DNA from: Stenotrophomonas maltophilia
GTDB lineage: Bacteria; Pseudomonadota; Gammaproteobacteria; Xanthomonadales; Xanthomonadaceae
NCBI RefSeq assembly: GCF_006970445.1
Contig: NZ_CP033877.1
Location: 4,410,750-4,474,749, forward strand
Direction of reading: 5' to 3'
DNA length: 64,000 bases
Every line of letters begins with the position of its first letter. The stretch's first letter is position 1. Shown here piece after piece: positions 1 through 7,544 of this stretch. The position numbers and the translations under genes were made by a program. The notes under the pieces were generated by a model, which was not told the DNA's origin, searched no databases, and worked only from the letters and a program-made list of their open reading frames with translations.

Positions 1-227
1 AGTACGCGCAGAACCTGCAGGACAACCTGCTGATCGCCCACGGCATGATGGATGACAACGTGTTCTTCCAGGACTCGGTGCACCTCACCCAGCGCCTGAT
101 CGAACTGCACAAGGACAACTGGTCGATCGCACCGTACCCGCTGGAACGCCACGGTTACGTGCGTGCCGATTCCTGGCTGGACCAGTACAAGCGCATCCTC
201 AAGCTGTTCGAGCAGAACCTGAAGTGA
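1..227 (+). CDS. S9 (dipeptidyl peptidase IV-like) peptidase, C-terminal fragment
   Basis: Only the last 74 codons of this gene are present; it enters from the left edge. The fragment carries the end of an alpha/beta-hydrolase catalytic domain of prolyl-oligopeptidase type. The stretch HGMMDDNVFFQDS matches the region of the catalytic aspartate in DPP IV-like enzymes, and ERHGY near the end fits the catalytic histidine. The nucleophilic serine would lie upstream of the window. By family, such enzymes cleave X-Pro or related dipeptides and are usually periplasmic or secreted in Xanthomonadaceae; I cannot see the N-terminus to confirm export. Its TGA stop overlaps the GTG start of the next gene (GTGA), which suggests translational coupling. 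Confidence 0.8.
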   Translation, partial: YAQNLQDNLLIAHGMMDDNVFFQDSVHLTQRLIELHKDNWSIAPYPLERHGYVRADSWLDQYKRILKLFEQNLK

Positions 228-643
228 GCAACGCCGCGGCCACGATACGGATCGTGGCCGCGGTCATCCTGGATGACCGCGGCCGGGCGCTGCTGGTGCG
301 CAAGCACGGTGCCCACCGCTTCATCCAGCCCGGTGGCAAGCCCGAACCCGGCGAAGCACCGCTGCAGGCGCTGGCGCGCGAGCTGGACGAGGAACTGGGC
401 GTGCAGCTGCGCATCGCTTCGGCCATCGCGCTGGGTACATTCGAGGACTGGGCAGTGAACGAGCCCGGCCACCGCGTGCAGGCGCAGGCCTGGTGGGTGC
501 AGGTGGACGGCACGCCGCAGGCACGCGCCGAGATCGCCGAACTGGCCTGGGCTCCACTGCAACCGCCGCATGGCCTGCCCTTGGCACCCTTGAGCGAACA
601 CCATATCCTGCCGGCGGTCGCCACCCGGGTGACGGCCCGCTGA
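224..643 (+). CDS. Nudix hydrolase
   Basis: A 139-residue single-domain protein with a complete Nudix box in its first half: a glycine, then KPEPGE, seven residues, then RELDEELGV, which fits GX5EX7REUXEEXGU. The family hydrolyses nucleoside diphosphates linked to another moiety, using a divalent metal held by the REUXEE glutamates. Substrate cannot be read from the sequence. The start is a GTG that overlaps the stop of the upstream peptidase gene; the next gene begins 30 bases after the stop, so the set is probably one transcript. There is no signal peptide, so it should act in the cytosol. Confidence 0.85.
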   Translation: MSNAAATIRIVAAVILDDRGRALLVRKHGAHRFIQPGGKPEPGEAPLQALARELDEELGVQLRIASAIALGTFEDWAVNEPGHRVQAQAWWVQVDGTPQARAEIAELAWAPLQPPHGLPLAPLSEHHILPAVATRVTAR

Positions 644-673
644 GCAGGCGGGCGCCGACTGCAAGGACATCGG

Positions 674-1234
674 ATGTCAGTGCCGCTCCCGCCACTTCCC
701 ACGCCCGCCGCTCCCGCCGCTCACGCCTGGGTGCGGCCGATGGCGCAGGCTTCGTTCTGGCTGTGCCTGCTGCTGACGCTCTACTTCGTGCTGCAGGCGC
801 TGCTGGTATGGCCACTGCACGGCACCGCGCTGTGGCAGTCACTGGCCGGAATGGCGCAGGCGCACCGGATGCACAGCGTCACCTGGCTGCTGGCCCACCC
901 GGTGGGCGCCTCGATGATTACCGCGCTGATCTGCCTGGCCTCGACCGCCGCCAGCTGGGGCCTGCTGCGCGAACGCCGCTGGGGCCTGTGGGGCTTCGTG
1001 GCGCTGTTGCTGCTGAGCGCACTGGCCAACTTCGCGATCGCCTGGTGGCTGGACGCATGCATGCGCGATCTCATCGCACTGCTGGCCGATGACCCGGCCC
1101 TGCAGCAGGAGCTGCAGCCGCGGCGCTGGATGGTCACCTCCATCGTGGTCGGTACCTCGATCCTGTTCCTGGGCCTGCAGGGCTGGCTGGCCTGGCGCCT
1201 GCTGCGGCCGGACATCCGCTCCCGCTTCCACTGA
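674..1234 (+). CDS. Hypothetical four-helix membrane protein
   Basis: A 186-residue protein with a proline/alanine-rich N-terminus (about residues 1-20) followed by four hydrophobic stretches at about residues 28-48, 75-95, 103-123 and 152-175, consistent with an inner-membrane protein. A run of arginines (RERRWGLWGF) sits between helices two and three. I do not recognise a characterised family. The start follows AAGGA at good spacing. It lies between the Nudix gene and the first cysteine-rich secreted protein with short gaps, so it is probably co-transcribed with them. No function is assigned. Confidence 0.7.
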   Translation: MSVPLPPLPTPAAPAAHAWVRPMAQASFWLCLLLTLYFVLQALLVWPLHGTALWQSLAGMAQAHRMHSVTWLLAHPVGASMITALICLASTAASWGLLRERRWGLWGFVALLLLSALANFAIAWWLDACMRDLIALLADDPALQQELQPRRWMVTSIVVGTSILFLGLQGWLAWRLLRPDIRSRFH

Positions 1235-1269
1235 GCCCTATCCGATTCCCGCTCGACAAGGACCGTCGC

Positions 1270-2391
1270 ATGCGCTTGCTGACTCTTTTCCCTGCCCTGT
1301 TGCTGTTCGCCGCGCTGCCTGCCAGCGCCGATGCGCTGCGCTGTGGCGAGTATCGCAGCCTCGATGACGGCATGGCACTGGTGTTCACCAGCCCCAGCAG
1401 CGGCTACCGCCACAACGGCATCGGTGAGCCGGAGCCGCTGTGGGTCGATCGCAGTGCGGCACAGACCCGCCTGGTCATGCTCGACGATGGCGTGGCGGAA
1501 TCGATCCGGATCAGCGCCGATGGGCAGCGCATCGAGGACAGCGTGACGGTGGTCTACACCTTGCGCCAGTCCCGGGCCTGCACCGCCGAACCCAGCGCTG
1601 TGGCCGGCAGCTGCCGCGCTGCTGGCAGCTACTGCATGGTGCAGCTGCCAACGGCCTCGCCCGGCCAGGCCAGGCGCGCCTGCGACGAGGGTGTGGGCGC
1701 CGGTTGCTCGGCGCTGCTGCAGCAGAGGCTCGAAAGCAACACCGCGGCCGCGACCAATGGCGCCGGCAGTGCGCGCTTCGAGCGCCCGCCAGCCTGCCGC
1801 GAGCACGCCCCCACCCACGATCCTCAGGTCTGCGAAGCGCTGACCGACGATGATCTGGCTGCCGCCATGCGACGGGTTGATCAGCGCCTGGAACGGGCCG
1901 AGAAGGCACCGGAGGGACCGCCGTTGCCCCTGGCGGCACTGCAACAGCTGCAGCAGCTTTGCCTGCAACACCGTGGTGGCCGCTTCTGCGTCGAAGTAGC
2001 CGCGCAACAGTTGGACGCGCTGCAACCTGCGTTGGCGGTGCAGGCCCTGCAGGTGGTCTGCGATGCTGGACGCATCAGTGCCTGCGAACGTACCGCGCCG
2101 CTGCGTGAACTCGGCGCCGATCTGCGCCTGGTGCCGCTGCAGCGGGTGCCGTGTGGCCGCTACCAGGCCGACGGTGGCCAGTTCGACAGTTTCGACTTCG
2201 GCGATGGCACGCAGGCCCGCCTGCACGAAGGCGCCGTCCAGCTGCAACAGAACGGCGAAACGTTCGTACTGCGCCAGCTCGGCAACGGCGACCTGCTCGG
2301 CATGGACAACCAGACGGCCTACCAGCGTTACCAGCCCGTGCCAGGCACGGCACACTGCACGCCCCCGCGCGAGGGCCATGGTTCGCCGTAG
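1270..2391 (+). CDS. Secreted cysteine-rich protein, paralog 1 of 3
   Basis: A 373-residue protein with a clear Sec signal peptide (cleavage probably after ALPASADA). The mature part starts with an RCGEY motif and a beta-rich segment, then a cysteine pair in ACDEGVGAGCSALL that looks like one helical hairpin of a Sel1/Hcp-type disulfide repeat. A helical middle with further paired cysteines follows, then a second beta segment beginning PCGRYQADGG and ending GMDNQTAYQRY. The same plan recurs in the next gene and in the gene after hemF, but this copy stops after the second beta segment. AAGGAC precedes the ATG. Family and function unknown; the export signal and even number of spaced cysteines suggest a disulfide-bonded periplasmic or secreted protein. 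Confidence 0.75.
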   Translation: MRLLTLFPALLLFAALPASADALRCGEYRSLDDGMALVFTSPSSGYRHNGIGEPEPLWVDRSAAQTRLVMLDDGVAESIRISADGQRIEDSVTVVYTLRQSRACTAEPSAVAGSCRAAGSYCMVQLPTASPGQARRACDEGVGAGCSALLQQRLESNTAAATNGAGSARFERPPACREHAPTHDPQVCEALTDDDLAAAMRRVDQRLERAEKAPEGPPLPLAALQQLQQLCLQHRGGRFCVEVAAQQLDALQPALAVQALQVVCDAGRISACERTAPLRELGADLRLVPLQRVPCGRYQADGGQFDSFDFGDGTQARLHEGAVQLQQNGETFVLRQLGNGDLLGMDNQTAYQRYQPVPGTAHCTPPREGHGSP

Positions 2392-2428
2392 CGCCTGGAG
2401 TTTCCCGTTCGATCGTCAAGGAGACGAC

Positions 2429-4045
2429 ATGCATTCACCCGCACCGCGCCGCCGCTGGCTGGCCTGGGCCTTGCTGCTGGCCGCGCCGATGGCCGCCGCA
2501 CAGTCACCGCAATGCGGCCTGTTCAAGGCCGACGAAGGCAGCGGCACGCTGCGCATCAGCTCACCCAACCGTGGCGAGCAGAAGCACTTCGGCAGTGCGC
2601 CGTCTCCGGTCGTGTTCCAGCAGATCGATGGAACGCTGCAACTGGTGAACCTGGAGTACGGCCTGCCCAGTGCCCTGCAGGTGCGCGATCGTGGCCGCAC
2701 GGTCGAGGTGGATGGCACGGTCTACCTCCTGCAGACCCCCGCACAGTGCGCCGCAGCGGCCATACCGGCTGAAGGCAGCTGCCTGGCCGATGCGGCGGCG
2801 TGCCTGGACAACCGTCGCGAAGCGACCCCGGCCGCCCTGGAAGCGGGGTGTCGCGAGGGCGTGCCCGGCATGTGCCTGCAACTGGCTGATCGTTGGCACG
2901 AGGAGGCCAAACCTACGGTCGAGGCCGATCCCGCCCTGGCAAAGGCAGCGCTCGACGCCGCCTTGTCTGGCATCAAACTCCCCGCCGCCTGCAACAACGG
3001 TGGCTTCGAACAGGGAACCCCGGCGTGTGCCGCCGCACTCGAGGCCGACCCGGCAGTGCAGGAGCAGCTGGTCAAGGCGGCGATGACGGCAGCCATGACC
3101 GAAGCCATGGTGACGATGACGGCGCCGACCGTGCCGGTGATCATTCCGGTCGAGCGGCGGCAACAGTTGTTGCGGCTGTGCCGCGAGGTACCGCATGGCG
3201 GCTTCTGCACCCGCGTAGCTGAGCTGTCCTGGGAGGCGGGAGATCCCCTGCAGGCAGTGCAGGCCCTGGCTGCAGCCTGCACACCTGGCAATGACACCGC
3301 CACCTGCGAACGCCTGCCGGCGTTGCAGGCGGTGGGCGCATCGTTGCAGCCGCAACCGGCAACGGCCTTGCCCTGCGGCAACTACCGGGCCGACGGCGGC
3401 CTGATGGACACGCTGGACTTCGGCGATGCCGGCCTGGTTGGCGTTGGCTGGAACAGCCATCTTCGCGCGCGCGTCGAAGAGGGCGACATCCGCATCCATC
3501 ACGACAGGGACGGTGACTTCGTGCTGCGCCCGCTGCCGGGCGGGCAGTTGCTGGGGCTGGATAACTGGACCCGTTTCCAGGTGTTCACCCCCACTGGCGA
3601 GGGCCCGAGCCGCTGCAGTGCACCGAAGCAGTTCAGGGTGCTGCCACTGCCGCAGGATTGCCCGCTGGCGCTGGCCAACGAGGGCGGTGCCGAAGCCTGC
3701 TGTGCCCAGGGCAAGCTGCAGGGCTGCAACATTCTCGGCAACCGCCTTGCGCTGTCCGGAAACTGGCTGCAGGCCGCCGAGCACTACACCACGATCTGCC
3801 GCGCTGGCGTCCGCGAGGGCTGCGAGAACCTGGTCACCGCTCAGGGCAACGGTGCGGATGTGGACGTACGGGCAACCCTGGAGCAGCTGTGCAAGGCCGA
3901 CCGCAGCGGCCTGCATGTGGCCTGCGACGTGCTCGGAACCCAGAACTGGGAGCTGATCACGCTGGGTGGTGCCCTGCAGAAGGCGGTTGACGAGGCGGCC
4001 GTGGACGACGCTCCGGCGCCGCGCAATTCCAACCGCAAGCGCTGA
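2429..4045 (+). CDS. Secreted cysteine-rich protein, paralog 2 of 3
   Basis: A 538-residue relative of the preceding gene. The ATG chosen is preceded by AAGGAG and starts a good signal peptide (MHSPAPRRRWLAWALLLAAP, cleavage near AAAQS); in-frame codons further upstream belong to the previous gene's region and are not used. Order of parts: beta segment with QCGLF, cysteine helix pair (GCREGVPGMCLQLADRW), helical middle, second beta segment (PCGNYRADGG to LLGLDNWTRFQVF), then an extra C-terminal helical part with CC and C-x6-C pairs (ICRAGVREGCENL; LCKADRSGLHVACDV). That tail is shared with the paralog after hemF but missing in paralog 1. Function unknown. Probably in one operon with paralog 1 and possibly hemF. 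Confidence 0.75.
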   Translation: MHSPAPRRRWLAWALLLAAPMAAAQSPQCGLFKADEGSGTLRISSPNRGEQKHFGSAPSPVVFQQIDGTLQLVNLEYGLPSALQVRDRGRTVEVDGTVYLLQTPAQCAAAAIPAEGSCLADAAACLDNRREATPAALEAGCREGVPGMCLQLADRWHEEAKPTVEADPALAKAALDAALSGIKLPAACNNGGFEQGTPACAAALEADPAVQEQLVKAAMTAAMTEAMVTMTAPTVPVIIPVERRQQLLRLCREVPHGGFCTRVAELSWEAGDPLQAVQALAAACTPGNDTATCERLPALQAVGASLQPQPATALPCGNYRADGGLMDTLDFGDAGLVGVGWNSHLRARVEEGDIRIHHDRDGDFVLRPLPGGQLLGLDNWTRFQVFTPTGEGPSRCSAPKQFRVLPLPQDCPLALANEGGAEACCAQGKLQGCNILGNRLALSGNWLQAAEHYTTICRAGVREGCENLVTAQGNGADVDVRATLEQLCKADRSGLHVACDVLGTQNWELITLGGALQKAVDEAAVDDAPAPRNSNRKR

Positions 4046-4099
4046 GCCCGCCAGGACCTGTCCGCTGCGTCGGGCGGGCCCTGCGGTAAAGTACGCGCC

Positions 4100-4996
4100 A
4101 TGAACGAATTCGAGCGCGTACGCGCCTACCTCACCGACCTGCAGGACCGCATCTGTGCGGCGATCGAGGCCGTCGATGGCCAGGCCCGCTTCCAGGAAGA
4201 CCTGTGGCAGCGGGCCGAGGGCGGTGGCGGACGTACCCGCGTACTGCGCGATGGCGCAGTGTTCGAGCAGGCCGGCATCGGCTTCTCCGACGTGGCCGGC
4301 AGCCGCCTGCCGCCGTCGGCCTCGGCCAACCGCCCGGAACTGGCCGGCGCCTCCTGGCGCGCTACCGGCGTGTCGCTGGTGTTCCACCCGCTCAACCCCT
4401 ATGTGCCGACCACCCATGCCAACGTGCGCTTCTTCCAGGCGCAGCGCGACGGCGAAGTGGTGGCCAGCTGGTTCGGTGGTGGCTTCGACCTGACCCCGTT
4501 CTATCCGTTCGACGAAGACGTGCAGCACTGGCACCGGGTCGCACGCGACCTGTGCACACCCTTCGGCGACGAACGCTACGCCGCGCACAAGCGCTGGTGC
4601 GATGAGTATTTCTTCCTGCGCCATCGCAATGAAACGCGCGGCGTCGGTGGCCTGTTCTTCGACGACCTGCACGGCGACTTCGAGCGCGATTTCGATTACC
4701 TGCGCGCGGTCGGCGATGGCTTCCTCGACGCCTACCTGCCGATCGTGCGGCAGCGCAAGGACGCCGTATACGGCGAGCGCGAACGCGAGTTCCAGCTGTA
4801 CCGCCGTGGCCGCTACGTGGAATTCAACCTGGTCTACGACCGCGGCACCCTGTTCGGGCTGCAGAGCGGTGGCCGCAGCGAAAGCATCCTGATGAGCCTG
4901 CCGCCGCGGGTGCGTTGGGAGTACGGCTTCAACCCGGAGGGCGGCAGCGCCGAGGCGCGCCTGGCCGACTACCTGGTGCCGCGCGACTGGCTCTGA
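4100..4996 (+). CDS. hemF: Oxygen-dependent coproporphyrinogen III oxidase
   Basis: A 298-residue protein of the usual HemF length. It converts coproporphyrinogen III to protoporphyrinogen IX by two oxidative decarboxylations using O2, in cytosolic haem biosynthesis. Family hallmarks seen: NVRFF followed by [18 protein letters not shown], the [20 protein letters not shown] block with GGLFFDDL, and the C-terminal [18 protein letters not shown] signature. No cofactor motif is expected. It starts 54 bases after the secreted paralog upstream and is followed by a third paralog, so its position inside that family's cluster is notable. A perfect-arm hairpin (CGCCACGC / GCGTGGCG) lies just after the stop but lacks a U-tract. 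Confidence 0.96.
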   Translation: MNEFERVRAYLTDLQDRICAAIEAVDGQARFQEDLWQRAEGGGGRTRVLRDGAVFEQAGIGFSDVAGSRLPPSASANRPELAGASWRATGVSLVFHPLNPYVPTTHANVRFFQAQRDGEVVASWFGGGFDLTPFYPFDEDVQHWHRVARDLCTPFGDERYAAHKRWCDEYFFLRHRNETRGVGGLFFDDLHGDFERDFDYLRAVGDGFLDAYLPIVRQRKDAVYGEREREFQLYRRGRYVEFNLVYDRGTLFGLQSGGRSESILMSLPPRVRWEYGFNPEGGSAEARLADYLVPRDWL

Positions 4997-5094
4997 TCTT
5001 CCGACGCCACGCCTGACGCGTGGCGCCTTCCCCGCCTGTAGTGCGTCCAGCACCGGACAGGTCCTGCTCTGCCTCCTTCAAGGATGATGCCCCA

Positions 5095-6615
5095 ATGCCT
5101 GTCGCTGTTTCCTTCCGTCCCCGCGCTGCGGGCTGGCGCTCCCTGCTGTTGCTTGCACTGGCCTCAGCCGCGCTGCCGGCATCGGCGCAGTCAATGGCCT
5201 GTGGTACTTACACCAACAGCAGCGGCACCACCACGCTGACCCTCGAGAGCGAGGGTCACGGCCACCTGTCCGGTCCCTACCAGGCCACCGAAGAACTGCG
5301 CGTGGCCCGCGAGCAGGACGTGCTCGGCACCGGCAACCTGAGCACCGGCCGCCTGGAAAACTGGTTCTTCGAGAACGACGACCGCAACATCGTCACGCCC
5401 TATGGCGAGTTCACCCGCCAGCGCTCCGCGGCCTGCAAGGCGATGCCGGAACCGATCGAGGGCGGCTGCGTGATGAATACCTCCGACTGCCTGGAGGCGT
5501 TGCCCGAGGCCGCGCCGCCGAAGCTGCACGCCTGGTGCGCCGAAGGCGTGGGCGCGGCCTGCGTGCAGTTGCTGGAAACCTACCAGCAGCAGGCCAAGGA
5601 CGCGGCCCCGAAGGCCACGCGGGCAGAGCCACCGATGCCTGAGCTCTGCAAGGAAGATTCCCCATCGTTCGACGCAGAAGGATGCGAAGCGATGGCCTCA
5701 GTGGTGGCCTGGGAGCAGATGGGCAAGCTGGTGTTCGGGCTGGAACACGCGATGGCGCCACTGCTGCCGGCCGCGCAGCTCGATGAATTGTCTGCGCTGT
5801 GCCGGCAGCAGCACGGTGAGACGTTCTGCAGCAAGGTCGCCGATGTACTGTGGAGCGCCGGGCGCACGCTGCAGGCCCGCGACGCGGTGCAGCTGGCCTG
5901 CGCACAGCGCGCGGAGGCGTCCGAGTGCGAGACCGCCAGACGTCTCGCGGTGCTGGACACGGTGCCGGCCACGGCGCTGGCACCGGTGCCGGCCATCACC
6001 CTGCCCTGCGGCCGCTACGAAGCCGAGCACAGCGTGCTCTCGCAGCTGAACTTCCTCGACGGCGGCGTGGTCGATGTCGAGGGCCGCAGCCAGCGCCTGC
6101 GCGCCAGCCTGGAAGGCGGACGCATCCTGATCCGCCGCGACGTCGGCAGCGACTTTGTGCTGCAGGCGCTGCAGAACGGCAACCTGATCGGAATCGACAG
6201 CGGCAACCGCTTCGCCTACTACCAGCGCAAGCCCTCTGCCGGCGGGGCCAGCTGCAAGCCGCCGGTGGCCTTCGTGGAGATCCCGCTGCCGCTGGACTGC
6301 CCGACCCTGGCCCGCAAGGACGGCGCCAAGGCCTGCTGCACCGATGGCAAGCTGCTGGGCTGCAAGGTGGCCGGCGAAGCGCTGTTCAAGGACGAACAAT
6401 GGGCCGCGTCGCAGCCCTATTTCGAGACCCTGTGCAGTGCGGGCGTACGCGAAGGTTGTCTGGCACTGGCCGCGGTGTATGCGCACACGGCGGACCCGAA
6501 GGTGCCGCAGGCCATGGCGGCGATCTGCGCGAAGGACGGCAAGGGCACGCATGTGGCCTGCGATGTGGACGCCACCCGCAACTGGCCGGCACTGAAGGCT
6601 GAAGCCGCTCCCTGA
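5095..6615 (+). CDS. Secreted cysteine-rich protein, paralog 3 of 3
   Basis: A 506-residue member of the same family as the two genes before hemF. I start it at the ATG that opens a twin-arginine-free Sec signal (charged RPRAAGWR, hydrophobic LLLLALASAALPASA, cleavage before QSMACGTY); an in-frame ATG 75 bases upstream would only add a non-signal-like extension. Parts in order: MACGTY beta segment, WCAEGVGAACVQLLETY cysteine helix pair, helical middle, second beta segment PCGRYEAEHS to LIGIDSGNRFAYY, and a C-terminal cysteine-rich helical part containing ACCTDGKLLGCKVAGE and LCSAGVREGCLALAAVY. It ends with THVACDVDATRNW, nearly identical in pattern to paralog 2. Function unknown. Confidence 0.75.
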   Translation: MPVAVSFRPRAAGWRSLLLLALASAALPASAQSMACGTYTNSSGTTTLTLESEGHGHLSGPYQATEELRVAREQDVLGTGNLSTGRLENWFFENDDRNIVTPYGEFTRQRSAACKAMPEPIEGGCVMNTSDCLEALPEAAPPKLHAWCAEGVGAACVQLLETYQQQAKDAAPKATRAEPPMPELCKEDSPSFDAEGCEAMASVVAWEQMGKLVFGLEHAMAPLLPAAQLDELSALCRQQHGETFCSKVADVLWSAGRTLQARDAVQLACAQRAEASECETARRLAVLDTVPATALAPVPAITLPCGRYEAEHSVLSQLNFLDGGVVDVEGRSQRLRASLEGGRILIRRDVGSDFVLQALQNGNLIGIDSGNRFAYYQRKPSAGGASCKPPVAFVEIPLPLDCPTLARKDGAKACCTDGKLLGCKVAGEALFKDEQWAASQPYFETLCSAGVREGCLALAAVYAHTADPKVPQAMAAICAKDGKGTHVACDVDATRNWPALKAEAAP

Positions 6616-6627
6616 CGCCCGGCACCT

Positions 6628-6688
6628 GTAGCGCCGGGCGCATGCCCGGCTCCGGTCGCAAGGCAGCCGAGCCTGGGCTCGGCGCTAC
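6628..6688. repeat. GTAG (SMAG-type) palindrome pair
   Basis: Two GTAG-headed palindromes face each other: GTAGCGCCGGGC with GCATGCCCGGC on the left, and GCCGAGCCTGGGCTCGGC ending in CTAC on the right. The left and right palindromes differ in sequence, so this is a mixed inverted pair. It lies between the convergent paralog-3 gene and the DUF421 gene. Confidence 0.85.
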
Positions 6689-6692
6689 AAGG

Positions 6693-7172
6693 TCAGGCGC
6701 TCTTCCTGGGAATGATGGTGATGTGCCCGTTGATCTCCAGCAGGGCCAGCTCGACATCCTCCACGCCCAGGCAGCCCTGCTGGCGCATGGCGGCTTCGAA
6801 ATCCGAGCGGGTGACCTGTTCGCGACGCAGAACGGCGTCGAACAGGCGCCCATCGCGCGCGATCACCACCGGTTCCCCCTCGACCAGGCGTTCAATCCGC
6901 CGGCTGCGGGTGCTCACCCAGCCCACCCCGTAGTTGAGCAGGATCAGGGTCGCCGCCAGCAGCAGGCCACCGCCCAGCGAGGTGTCGGTACCCAGCAGCG
7001 CGTTCTGCACCGCATTGCCCAGCAGCACGACCAGCAGCACGTCGAACGGGGTGATCTGCCCCAGCGGGCGCTTGCCGCTGAGCCGGACCATGCCCAGCAC
7101 CACGACATACACCACCACCGCGCGCAGGATGAATTCCCACCACGGCATCGCCAGTGCGAACAGATCGGGCAT
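6693..7172 (-). CDS. DUF421/YetF-family membrane protein
   Basis: A 159-residue protein: an N-terminal hydrophobic region with about three membrane spans (residues 10-30, 40-58, 62-80; motif GKRPLGQITPFDVLLVVLLG) and a C-terminal cytosolic domain that starts with RRIERLVEGEPVVIARDG. The GKR-x-LGQ-x-TPFD motif and the EGEPVVI segment are typical of DUF421 (YetF/YcaP-type) proteins, whose function is poorly known. The ATG used has AGGGGAA upstream; the frame stays open another 35 codons, but that part runs into the intergenic inverted repeat. The DUF421 second soluble domain of longer homologs is absent, which is common in proteobacterial members. Confidence 0.85.
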   Translation of the reverse strand: MPDLFALAMPWWEFILRAVVVYVVVLGMVRLSGKRPLGQITPFDVLLVVLLGNAVQNALLGTDTSLGGGLLLAATLILLNYGVGWVSTRSRRIERLVEGEPVVIARDGRLFDAVLRREQVTRSDFEAAMRQQGCLGVEDVELALLEINGHITIIPRKSA

Positions 7173-7212
7173 TGCGGGTTCCCCTGCTGGACAGTATCCC
7201 AGCCTAGCACCT

Positions 7213-7255
7213 GGGGTCAGATCCCTTTGCCCACCGGGCGAAGGGATCTGACCCC
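7213..7255. repeat. GGGGTC-type inverted repeat, copy 1
   Basis: Perfect 15-base arms: GGGGTCAGATCCCTT and its reverse complement AAGGGATCTGACCCC, separated by 13 bases. It can form a strong hairpin on either strand. The same element recurs four more times in this window and does not start with GTAG, so it is a separate family from the SMAG palindromes. Confidence 0.85.
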
Positions 7256-7281
7256 ATCCGAGAGGTTCCGGCGGCACAAAT

Positions 7282-7401
7282 AAAAAGCCCCGCTGACCAG
7301 GGGGAGGTCAACGGGGCCGGGGAACGGGCACTTGGGGAGGAGTCCCCGTTCCGAGATCTGCTCCAGGGGATGGGAGAGATCCACAACAGGCATTGCGCCT
7401 G
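7282..7401 (-). ncRNA. sX13: sX13-like small RNA downstream of polA
   Basis: On the minus strand, about 120 nt, ending in a U-tract. Three consecutive stem-loops are visible: (1) GATCT...AGATC with inner CTCC/GGAG and a loop containing CAUCCCCU; (2) GGAACGGG...CCCGTTCC with a loop holding CUCCUCCCC; (3) GCCCCGTTGACC...GGTCAGCGGGGC with loop UCCCCCU, followed by TTTTT, which is also the terminator. A TATAAC box lies just upstream of the inferred start; the -35 is weak. From established knowledge as I recall it, sX13 of Xanthomonas is an sRNA of about 115 nt encoded beside polA with three C-rich loops that pair with G-rich motifs near start codons, and homologs occur across Xanthomonadaceae. 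Size, position and C-rich loops all agree. The 5' end is inferred from the -10 box only. Confidence 0.82.
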
Positions 7402-7544
7402 TCGAGAGTTATAGAAGCACTCCGAACACTAACGGTTCGTGAAGGGGCCCCATTTAATGAATTTCAATCGGGGCAACATTCATGGTCGAGTCAGAAACCC
7501 CCGACTCATGAACAAATTCACGTCGTTTTCGGCCTGAAATGCCG

